Positions 54,692-64,000 of a stretch of DNA of 64,000 bases are shown one piece after another. Source of the stretch: Kappaphycus alvarezii (lineage: Eukaryota > Rhodophyta > Florideophyceae > Gigartinales > Solieriaceae); the NCBI GenBank assembly GCA_002205965.3, contig NADL03000513.1:248001-312000 (forward strand), read 5' to 3'. Position numbers and translations under genes: made by a program. Below the pieces are notes generated by a model. That model was not told the origin of the DNA, ran no database searches, and saw only the letters and a program-made list of their open reading frames with translations. Within the stretch, counting starts at the first letter, position 1, and each line of letters starts with the position of its first letter.

Positions 54692-55254
54692 TGTAAAAAT
54701 TAAATGATATGCGTAGGTCCAAAATAGATAATTCGAAATAAATGAATAGTAAATTACCTAAATAGTATTTAGAATAATAATAAAAGAAAACCAATATTTA
54801 TTGATCGACGGGGATAGCTCGATACTGCAAGGCTTGCTAAAACTATTTAAAGATCTAAGGCTGTTTATACCGAAGCTTAGAGTACAAAGCTACAAAGATG
54901 ACTCTAGCAGTATAATAATTGTTGTAGACCAAATTCGTGTCCAATAATAGTTATAGAATAAATATCCAGGTGAGCATTATTCCAAATAATAATTTGTTGG
55001 TAATATAATTCCAGTAATTATAACCAAAGAATATTAAAACCAACTGAAGGACATAAGAATTACTTCACGTGTAATACAGTAAAAGAAATGGACCAGTGAA
55101 AATAGATAAATTTATTTTTCGATGATTCACAATAAGTAAAAAATAATTGATTTCTGATAAGAAATTGTTCCACAATTTTTCATCACTGTATTCTATATGG
55201 AAAACCAATTAAATGGTTTTGCAATTCTTGTAAAATTATTTTCCAACTTTCACA
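54692..55254 (-). repeat. Copia-type LTR in minus orientation
   Basis: Reverse complement begins TGTGAAAGTTGG and ends in TTTTTACA. It shares blocks with the copia LTRs at 28 and 33 kb ('tgtccta.agttgg.ttttatatt', 'attattgagcc'-like, 'ttagactgttag') but is a different subfamily. It pairs as an inverted copy with 56,595-57,138. No copia interior is attached on its outer side. Confidence 0.7.
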
Positions 55255-56594
55255 CAGACTGTTCGAGTTGTCGTACTCAAAGTGCCCATAATGCACAGTA
55301 CACACGGCACCGAGGCGGTACATACCATTACCTAAGACACAACTGCGCCGCCCAGTACCGCCGACGATCGCCTCCCCCGCCCCTGTCCCAGAAAATTCAG
55401 TCTCTCCGGCGAATACTTGGTGTATCACACCTTGCATTTCCACAAAAACTCCTGTCCCCGCGGTTCTTTCATCACCAGCACCCGCGGTAATCGCTCGAGC
55501 ATTGGCACCAGAGGCAGACGCTCAACCATCGAAACCGGAGATACAGCCACTGCCACCTATCCAAGACATATTTACGATGCACACTCCTGTCAGGGCGCAT
55601 ATCCCAACATAATTCCGGGGAATACTTGCCGAGTTGTACGCCAAGACAAAGGAGGAGGCAGTTTCCGGCTGCATATCTTGAAAACCACAGGGAGTGCAGA
55701 CATTCACCAAAGTATTCCTTTTTCCTGCAGTGATGTTTTCGGACATGTCCCTCCCTAGCTCCTGTTCTGTCGAGCGCCGCCCGCCATCGATCGCAGAAGC
55801 AATGAAAGAGCGGGTAGGACTATGGAACTCCGGCCAATACATGACTTTGTGGGAACAGGCTGTCAGTACGTCTCCCCCACGCGCTACGGCTACGCCGCCT
55901 ACCTCAGACCAGTAACAGGTGAACATCCGCAGAGCTACTAAAATGGCTAAGAAGGGGGCATATGGAAAGGCAGCACAGACGCTCAGCTCATTGGGCGTCT
56001 TACCACCCACCCCCGAGGTCGTCCAGGCGCTCCTCGCGAAGCACCCGCAACAAACCCCCACGACGAGGCAGCGCACCACACCCACCGAGACAATGCCTCG
56101 CCTTTCCGCTAATTCACAGAGAAGGAGGTGCTCGACGCAACTCGTGGGTTTAAACCAGGTTCCTCTGCGGGAGGGTCTGGTCTCAGACCTTGCCACCTCG
56201 TCGAACTTCTGCGATCCCCGTCGTCATCTGGCCCGTCCGGATTATTCGCAGCCTTGCCTAAAATGGTGAACACCTTACCAGCCTGCAAGGCCCGAGCCGC
56301 TTTTGCCCCTGGATAGCTGGCGCACCCCTAACCCCTTTGGCAAAGAAAGACCTGACACCCAGGTCAATAGCCGTAGGAGAAACGCTGCTCAGGTTGACTG
56401 GTAGCTGCCTAATGACAAGAGCCTCCGCGAGAGCAGCAAAATACCTGCAACGGCTGCAGGTTGGCATTGCCACCAGATCCCGCTTTGACACCGTCGTCCA
56501 TGGAGTCCGAAGGGTCGAAAAGAAGTTCGGTCACAGCTCCGAATACGCATTGCTGACTGTTGATTTCAAGAATGCATTCAATTTGTGCAGTTGG
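55255..56594 (+). pseudogene. RT family L, N-terminal half (copy L-B1)
   Basis: Recognisable parts are a variable N-terminus, SDMSLPSSCSVERRPPS and LGVLPPTPEVVQALLAKHPQ (about 55,740-56,050), RGFKPGSSAGGSGLRPCHLV (about 56,137-56,196), LAKKDLTPRSIAVGETLLRL (56,337-56,396), LTGSCLMTRASARAAKYLQR and EYALLTVDFKNAFNLC (motif A, about 56,543-56,590). It ends at motif A, where the plus-orientation LTR begins. The downstream half appears at 57,700-60,300 (L-B2). Confidence 0.75.
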
Positions 56595-57138
56595 TGTGAA
56601 AATTGAAACATTTGTACAGTCGGTGTGAAAATTAAAAAAGGTTTTTTTTGTAAGTGTTGGAAAACGATTTAATTGGTTTTCCATATCGCATACATTAATG
56701 ACAAATTGTGGAACAAGTTTTTATCTATTTTTCACTTGCCCATGTTCTATACTGTATTACACGTGAAGCAATTATTATGTCTGTCAGTTGGTTTTTATAT
56801 TCTGTATTTATAATTACTAGAATTAAATTAACAGGAAATTATTACTTGGATTAATGCTCACTGGAGAATTATTGTATAGTTATTATTGAGCCTGAAATGG
56901 TCTACAAAAATTGTTATACTTCTGGGATCATCTTTGTAGCTTTCTACTCTGATCTGCGGTATAAATAGTCTTAGACTGTTAGAAAATTTTAGTAAGCTTC
57001 GGTCCATAGAACTATCCGCGTCGATCAAGAAGTATTGTTTTTCTTTTTATTATTATTACCAGTCCTATTAAAGTAATTTAATTATCATTCGATTGATATT
57101 ATCTATTTTGGATCTACGCATATCTTTTAATTTTTACA
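56595..57138 (+). repeat. Copia-type LTR in plus orientation
   Basis: Starts TGTGAAAATTGAAAC (or at a near-duplicate TGTGAAAATTAAAA, 56,624) and ends TTTTTACA at 57,138. Inverted relative to 54,692-55,254. It interrupts the L-B RT between motif A and the next conserved part. Confidence 0.7.
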
Positions 57139-57695
57139 GTCATAACTTTACTGAAATAGGGCTCTGTGTCGTCGTTTTCTCTTTTCTTAGTCATCTCACT
57201 CCTTACGCTACTGCTCTATATAACCACCCAAACGTGCATAAGCTAGGTTCGTCGAACAGAAGCGAACACCATTCACACTGCCGCAGTGCGGACGTCTTGT
57301 TGACACAGGGACTACAGTATCACGCCATAATGGCTCAAGTGATATGTCGACGTCTCTTTTTGTATTTCCTGAGTACCAACAGGCAGATAACAACACAGTC
57401 CTACGACAGAGATGAAATACATCCGTTCAGATGTCTATAGTGACAAAAACAGCCTTAACAAACCAAACTTGTGGTAGTATGCGGAAATATCTCGATGTAG
57501 TATAGCACAAATACTCGACTCATATGCAAAAAAAACACGCCACAAAGAAATTTCAATCAATTCACACACAAACAAATGAATGGACGTAGGCTCACCAAGC
57601 GAGCACTATTAAAAGTATTGTTACGTAAAAGACCAACCAAGTTCTTCCCAGGACTGCCACACCCATTGATAACTCAGGAGGAATGCACTATCTTC
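57139..57695. other. Unassigned sequence between LTR and L-B2
   Basis: About 560 bp with no recognised domain. It may be remaining retrotransposon interior or the same unrelated insert seen near motif A in other copies. No primer-binding site like that at 28,550 is present. Confidence 0.35.
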
Positions 57696-58479
57696 AACTC
57701 GGACCGTTTTCCTGTCAGCAGTCAAACAACAGTTCCCCAATTTGTTCCCGTGGCTTGCCCACTGCTACGCACATGAGCCCGCTTTCTTGCGGTTTGGTCG
57801 TCAAATAATCCGGAGCGTGCAAGGATCGCAACAAGAGGACAACCTTGGTGGGATCCTTTTCGATATTGCGCTGCACCACGTTATCCTCAAAATCCAACGG
57901 TTATTGAAATCAGGGGATGACGAAGAGCAGCAACTCGGCAACCTGCTGACCCAACTCTGGCACCATAATGATGGGTACATCATCGCAAAATTTGACCAGC
58001 TCCGCTAAGAACTGGAAATCTTTTCATCCCAAGGGGCCACAACTTGGTGACTGCATCTAGCAGTGCCGAATTGCCTATCCTATTAATCAACTCCACCACA
58101 GAAGTCAGTACAACGGCTCTATCCAAGAGAACTAGCACAGGAGTACAGAGGGGGCCCAGTGGTGCTGAACGCTTCAGTTGGCACCAATTGCTTTACCCAG
58201 CAGCACTTAACAGGCCATTCGAAATCCCTTAAGACGTTACTCGATATTATCATCGCCTTGGAGAACACAAAAATAGCGTTCCATCTCCTGCACAACTGTT
58301 TCGGGGTATGTAAGTTCGGATACCTGTTACGAGTGGTGCCAGAAACTTGCACTGCGGAAGGCGCTGCAATGTTTGATGCAATGATGGAGAACTGTTTGCG
58401 GACATTGGCCGGGGCGTCATCGACCCCGAAATATTCCGATAACTTTAATTGCCTATGAAACAAAATTTCCGCCAAAAAG

Positions 58480-59220
58480 CCATTGTCGCATAATTTTTCC
58501 ACAGTGAGGTAATACTTGATAGATTTGGGCGTATGGCTGTGGAACGTGTTCGGTACCTCGTTTTCGTCTCTAACACCTTGGTCGTAAATCTCAGTTCTTG
58601 TACTACTTGTATCTGCTATATATTCTCTGATTTTCATTTGGGACTACATGGAGTGGCCATGTGCTTATTCATGGTAACTCATCCGGGTAGTCAGGTCACT
58701 GACTAGTTCTTGATCCACTGGGTCACTTGGAGTACATGGCAAAAACAATAATATGCTTGATCTTCCATTGCTCCCCGTGAGTGGCTCATCACAGTTGATC
58801 AAAACACATTCAGTAAACCCATCTCATAAAAATTACCATCGACATCTTGAGCACAATCATAGTGAGGAGTAGGATCACAGTTGCAGTAACTCATTTGAAC
58901 ACTACGGCTATATCATTGTGTTGTTCCAACAGATAAGCAGATAGTCAGGGCAAATTATGACTGTACTATTTCGAGCTGAAGCACAATGATGAAGTCCTGC
59001 ACTCTATCACCTGCCAGGACTGACTACAATTCGCGTTTGCATTTATTATTGCAGAAGAGATTATGCAAATTATCTGGTGTAGTGGAGAGTACAAGCCTGA
59101 GCTAGCATTGTAGTTGCATTTATTAGTGCAGAAGAAAATATCTAAATTATCTGATGCAGCGGAGAGTGCAAGCCTGAGATAGCATTGTAGTTTTCCACTC
59201 TCAATACATACGAGCACTTT
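58480..59220. other. Insert within L-B2 with no gene
   Basis: No coding frame or domain. It separates the thumb from the C-terminal part; in L-C the corresponding gap is much shorter and different, so this is probably an insertion. Confidence 0.4.
59039..59192 (+). repeat. 77-bp tandem duplication
   Basis: Two units, 59,039-59,115 and 59,116-59,192, begin gcatttatta.tgcagaaga and end tagcattgtagtt.; about 87% identical by eye. Non-coding. Confidence 0.75.
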
Positions 59221-60300
59221 GTCCTACTATGAAGAATACAAGGGCAACCAAGCGCGAAAAATCTGAAAGCCATTCCTGGGAATTGGAATCACCTAGGGGA
59301 AGTCAATCGCATCTGCAGCCTTACTTGCCTCTAGCACAGCAGGCAACAGGCTGTGCACAGCCCACCTTCCAGCGACAATTACGGATCACGCAACGTACCG
59401 AGACACCGTGGGGCGCACCGGATTCAGTCCCTCTCTTGCTCCCAATCCATGGTTCTCCCCTTCAGTGCCCTCTGCCCAAACAAAACACAGTCACAGAAGA
59501 CACTGTCTGACGCCATCCACGGGCGGGTGCAGGAAGAGATCGATGTTGGCGACAACAGACGACAGGCCTTCTGTTTCTATGAGCCCCCCTGAGCGAAAGA
59601 TTGGGTTTACTGCACCCCATCTCCGGGCCTTAAGACAAGTATTGAACAAAGAAAATTCTCGATATGGTTCCAATACTACTGCCAAATCAGCTCAGGGACA
59701 CTATGCCCCAAACGGAACTGCCCTTTCAGCGACGATCTCTTGCAATACTTGTACGGTGGCGATAGGACGGGAAGACGCGACCGTCAGGTTAGTTTATTGG
59801 CAAGCGATTTCGGGAAAGCTGTGCGACATCCAATCATCGAGTCACGTGAAGGAGTCCACCGCACCAGGCCTAACATTCGCGCAATATCACGTACTTGCGG
59901 AACAAATTTCTTCGACGTCACCTTCGTCAACCCCGAGCTCCTCGAATAGGAGAGCAGGGACTTTCACATAGCTCACCTCGCTCAACGCAGCAAGAACGAC
60001 GAAACACAGAGTATACGAGTCCTTCATCGCGTCTTCCGCCAGAAGTGGTCTGTTCCCCGTCCCCATCTCTACCCTCGGTGGATGGCACCCGGACGCTCAC
60101 GCATCGCAAACCGACGTCGCACGCAACTTCGCTACGAACGCAAGGGAGACCTACGCAAAGGTCAAACAAGTCTTAATACAACGTTATGCCGCAGTGGCAA
60201 CGACATCCAATGCGGCGTGTATGTTGACTGGTCGCCAGAGAGTTTTCCAGCATTTTGACGGCTTCCCGCCAATCCTTTGCATTCTAGGCTTTTACACACA

Positions 60301-60750
60301 TCATTGCCGGAGCATAATAACCATCTGACATGGAATTATTTTGATTGATTGGCGAAAGCCATTTCAGCGAATTATATGGTAGCATTTTTGTGAGAAGACC
60401 CTTGTTAGTTTTATTCACAAGTATAGGCATTGAGCTTTCATAAAATCAGACCACGACGACGAGCAAAGCAACATAAAGTTGAGTGCTCGGGGCTGATACA
60501 TCGGCACTCCAAAATGGCAAGGACCCATGAAACTTTTGTCTTTCGATCGACACCAAGAAACTTTTGTCTTTCGATCGACCTTTCTCTGATTTCCATATTT
60601 CTTGTAATCATAACATCCCTCCGGGAAAGAGCTTACCTAATTTTTCATGGATTAAAAGCACCCCAAATTTCCCTCTATTTCCGCGGCTAGGAGTAACGAA
60701 AATACAATTTCTGCTAAACTAGTAGAGTACATACCAATCCAAGCGGACTG
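60301..60750. other. Spacer between L copies
   Basis: No gene. A tandem duplication of 'gaaacttttgtctttcgatcgac' lies at about 60,529-60,581. Confidence 0.4.
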
Positions 60751-60754
60751 CCCC

Positions 60755-62460
60755 AAATGGTACTCCTCCCGTCCCATGGAAGGCCTGGCCTCGAGAAGAC
60801 GCTGCCCCTCCTCGGGCACTGTCCCGTCTGTCCGCAGCAAAAACTTCTGGCTCAGATGCGCATCGCACACGCCAAGAAAACAAATCTCGGGAAGCCCAAG
60901 CGCCACGAAGACGCGACTCTGAATAGGGAACCAGCAAAAATCGGCTATTGATGCTGAGGAGAGAGCGGGCTGTACACTTTTTCCTACTCCAGTGCCCAAA
61001 ATGTTCAGTGCATGCAGCAACCGTACTCTACAAACCTCTCCACGTGACCCGATTACTGCAGGAAGTGCCACAACAGCACACCACGTCTCGCGCCCAGCGC
61101 CCGGATCTTCCCTCTAATGTCTTTTCAGAGGAACATACAGCCGCAGCAGACCAAGTCCAAGACGTCCCCTCCCCACCGGCACCAACCCCGAATTCCCACA
61201 TGACCCCGGAATTGAGCCGGACACCCCAACCCCCCGGAACTCCCCGTACAAAAGCTAGCCTCGATAGCACAAATTTGCACGACTTACACCTCTATTATGG
61301 CGCACATATACCCACTAAGCTCCGCGGCTCCTTGGCCGAAACATATGCACAGACTATGAACGACGCCGTGCAAGTTTGCCAAGCTGGGGCCCCGTGCGTT
61401 TCGCACGCTTTCGCTAAACTATTCCTGTTCCCCGCCGTCATGCTCGCGACACTGTCCCACTTCGACTCTACCCCACCCGGGAACCAACACCAGGTTCTGG
61501 CGGAGAAAATAAGCGAGCTGATAGCACTATGGAACAAAGGGAAGTTCCAAGGAATGTGGGAAGCAGGAATCCAACGGCCTATTGATTCACCGGAAGCCTC
61601 AATTGCCTGCGACCAGTAACGGCTGAACATGAGTAGGACGAGAAGACCGGCCAAAAAGGGGCATTTGGTAAGGCTGCCAAAGCCTGAGGCTCGCCAGGTG
61701 TTCTCCTGCCAACCCGTGGCGTCATTCAGGCCCTGGTCGACAAACATCCACAGGAACCGCCCCCAAACGGGAGGGAGGATTTTTCTCTGGGACAAACAAA
61801 CATTCCTCTCCGCAAATTCAGTGAGAGGAAGTCCTTAGAGCTGTCAGGGGTTTTAATACTGGATCCTCCGCCGTCAGAGGCTTTGGCCTTAGACCATCTC
61901 TCAAGTAGTTGAGTTTTGCGAGCCAATCCTTATCTGGACAGTCTAGTTTTTTATTTGCACTCAAAGGGTGGTTAAAATCTTACCGCAGATAAAGCTCCGT
62001 AAAATCTGGCTCCATGGGTAGCCAGTGCGCCTTCTAAGCCGAAAGTTAAAAGGACCAACACACTCCGACAAATCGCTCTAGGTGAGACGCTACGTAGATT
62101 GGTAGGCAGCTGCCTCACGAGCCGAGCTACTCCGACGGCAGCCGAGTACCTTCACTTTCTCAAAATGAGGATAGAAACTCGAGCTGGAACCGACACAGTT
62201 TTTCATGGCGTTCGATGGGTTGATTAAAAGTTTGCAACAGATTCCGCACCCGGCATGCTGCCCGTAGAAAATGTGTTTAATCTGTCCAGTCTCGCTGCTT
62301 TCTTGGAAGCCCTGAAGACTCTCCTTCCGGAATTACTACCATTGGTCTCGCAATGCTAAACTCTCGAGCCGGTAACCTGTGGACCGGTTGTCACACTATC
62401 AGAAGCACGCAAGTGATGTCCGCGGTGCTACTTTGGGAGACCTACCGTCCATTGTTGGGC
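60755..62460 (+). pseudogene. RT family L, N-terminal half (copy L-D)
   Basis: The best preserved N-terminus: an open 223-codon frame (60,948-61,619) with TKLRGSLAETYAQTMNDAVQ and HAFAKLFLFPAVMLATLSHF (61,312-61,470), then EKISELIALWNKGKFQGMWE. After it, in shifting frames: GVIQALVDKHPQEPPPNG, TLRQIALGETLRRLVGSCLT (about 62,060-62,118), SRATPTAAEYLHFLKMRIET, GMLPVENVFNL (motif A, with N for F and aspartate lost) and LAAFLEALKTLLPELLPLVS (62,297-62,355). The remains of the next RT block end at about 62,460. Dead copy. Confidence 0.7.
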
Positions 62461-62789
62461 TTAACATGTGCCATACGTGTTAAGTTCCTGACCGAGAAAT
62501 ATACACGTGTAGGACGTATCAAATTAATATGATGCTCTATCTTAAAATATTATTTTTCTATACGTGGCCGAACTGTTAATTTGACAGTGCTCTATCGGCT
62601 ACCACCTACTGTAAGTTTGTAAGATACATGAGTTCAACTTCAGTCTGACGGACAGTGACCACGCATATTTTCTGTAGATCTCAAAAGTAATAAAAGGGGA
62701 GTGCAAAGATGGTAACGACCAGACCACAGTTCCCAAAGAAGTTCATGAGAAAATCAGTATCTTTCACTTTCAAAATGGTAGTTGATAGG
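62461..62789. other. Unassigned spacer
   Basis: No gene or repeat recognised between L-D and the R4 repeat. Confidence 0.4.
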
Positions 62790-64000
62790 ATGAAAATAGC
62801 GTCACCGGAAAAGGAACCAAGTAACTACCCGAGATGCCTGAGTTGAGAGCCATTTCGAGCGACTAAAGTGGTAGGGTAGACGTTAACGGGCGATAGAGAG
62901 GATTGCGCGAAAGATTAGTGATTTTTCTGCAGTAACTAGTCCCAAAGGACAGGCTATAACACCTATGTTCTTCCACTGGTGTAAACACTTTTCTTGGGTC
63001 TGAGGTTGACTCCCAACTTCCTAACTATTTGGGACTAGATCTGAAGCCGTCTGCCAACTTGCTTTTTGTTTCATAGGGGAAGCAACGTACTCATCTTATA
63101 TAGGCTTTTTCCCAAATAAATCTCGATAAAACTAATAAAAGCACCAGAAAAGTAGGAAAAGATTTCATGTGGACGCAAAACGATGGCAGTAGATACTCGA
63201 AAGAAACTAAATGAGTCTACTCCTCAAAATATTCATCCTCTAGATCAGAACCTAGCATTCCCCCAAGACATTGTAATTCCCCATGTACTCCCCAAATATA
63301 CATGCGGATCTCCCAAAATTGTCCTCTCCTTTCTGCAAAGAGTAAAACTCACCTGAATCCCCTAGTCGGGTCCATGGACTGGACCACCTGGCACAACCAG
63401 ATAATTCCTTCCCCTCCCATATGAACGGTTCGGAGTCAACTTATTTGTCTGTGGCCTCCTCATCTTTCTCTCCTTTCTGCCATGCACTTCTTTTTCTTCT
63501 TCCTCTCCTGACTCGTCCTCGGCCTCCCCTTGTTTCATCCGCGGACCAGCTTGGGCCCAGTCATTCCCCGAAATACTCCTCTGCCATACCATCCTCCTCC
63601 CCAGAGATCTCCCTACCTATTTCTGTGCTTTAATCTCCACTTGATGACGACCAACCTGCTCCGTCAAGCGTTTACTGGTTTGGCTACGGAGATACTCCTC
63701 TACGTTGGTTGGGACAGAAGGAATAAAGGAGTGACAGTGATGGGACGGGGGTGAAGGTTTTTGGCATTGGGGCGAGAAGCAGGGAAACGGCTCATGGTGT
63801 CTGTCAATTGTGGGTGTGAATTATCGAGCATATTTTGGTACTAGAAACGAAGATAAATTTTAGGAGGCTCCCGGAGTGTTTAAATAGCGCCAAACGGTTC
63901 AGCTTGATAGGTCCGCTGAATCAAAAAAATGAGGCAAAAATTGGTCATCTAGCGGGATTTAGTGAAAACCGCCTTAAAAGGGTGATTTGTGGTGAAATCA
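62790..64000 (+). repeat. R-family repeat, copy R4 (runs off the window)
   Basis: Collinear with 21,605-22,795 to the window edge, with indels. Shared ends are 'accggaaaaggaacca' at the left and 'agcgggatttagtgaaa..cgccttaaa' at the right. The minus-strand ORF relic at about 63,362-63,720 parallels that in R2. It continues beyond 64,000. Confidence 0.65.

Larger units (their letters stand above)
57696..60300 (+). pseudogene. RT family L, C-terminal half (copy L-B2)
   Basis: AHEPAFLRFGRQIIRSVQGS, then QQEDNLGGILFDIALHHVIL (57,772-57,895), and LWHHNDGYIIAKFDQL (motif C, about 57,955-58,003) with HND where HDD is expected. Then KTLLDIIIALENTKIAFHLL, GYLLRVVPETCTAEGAAMFD (58,230-58,390), an unrelated 700-bp stretch holding a 77-bp tandem repeat, and KTLSDAIHGRVQEEIDVGDN (59,490-59,560). 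The end is GRRDRQVSLLASDFGKAVRH then TRPNIRAISRTCGTNFFDVT (59,770-59,935). The last part has the RPxI...G..FDVT pattern suggestive of a restriction-like endonuclease domain. Frames are broken repeatedly. Confidence 0.7.

Noticed and set aside
55522-56196. 224-codon minus-strand ORF
   Set aside because: Antisense to the N-terminal half of RT copy L-B1, which is recognised by family motifs on the plus strand.
1-64000. Prokaryotic features: operons, CRISPR arrays, insertion sequences
   Set aside because: No long tightly packed frames, no spaced identical short repeats, and all recognised elements are eukaryotic retrotransposons or Harbinger types.

Overview
The window is nuclear DNA from a transposon-rich eukaryote. 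It has TATA-type promoters, secretory signal peptides, consensus 5' splice sites (AAAAGG|GTGAGT, CGAG|GTAAGA), LTR retrotransposons and PIF/Harbinger transposases. There is no rRNA, no prokaryotic operon and no CRISPR array. The mobile-element types resemble ones I associate with oomycetes, red algae and chytrids, but the sequence does not fix the organism. No ordinary housekeeping gene was recognised.

Layout. (1) 1-4.1 kb: a fragment of repeat family 'R', a fragment of a duplicated gene block (copy IV) that ends at a 20-bp snap-back palindrome, and a decayed Ty1/copia element on the minus strand. (2) 4.3-20.6 kb: a large, diverged inverted repeat. Two AT-rich arms (4.3-9.45 kb and 16.02-20.56 kb) flank a GC-richer block (copy I, 9.45-16.02 kb). 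(3) 20.6-28.0 kb: another piece of the block end, an R repeat, then block copy II in inverted orientation, roughly 97% identical to copy I where I compared them. (4) 28.0-33.5 kb: a Ty1/copia element with two LTRs, inserted in copy II; its primer-binding site matches the initiator tRNA-Met anticodon stem-loop. (5) 33.5-38.0 kb: mostly unrecognised sequence with short motif copies and hairpins. (6) 38.0-41.0 kb: block copy III. (7) 41-62.5 kb: a graveyard of nested elements. It holds five copies of a non-LTR-type reverse transcriptase family (called L here; a sixth lies at 37.5 kb), one copy of a second RT family (M), two PIF/Harbinger elements, a short-LTR Ty3/gypsy element lacking RNase H and integrase, and an inverted pair of copia-type LTRs. 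(8) 62.8-64 kb: another R repeat.

The duplicated block is the most gene-like part. It carries gene A (about 189 codons, unknown), gene B (doubtful), gene C (a 39-residue secreted microprotein, identical in all three copies with only silent base changes), gene D (several exons, unknown) and gene E (198-residue secreted protein, unknown). Genes C and E share a promoter layout, with a TATA-like box about 112-119 nt upstream of the ATG. Letters A-E, L, M and R are labels made up for this report, not gene names. Everything else with a recognised family is a mobile element, and nearly all of these are broken by stops, frameshifts or lost catalytic residues.
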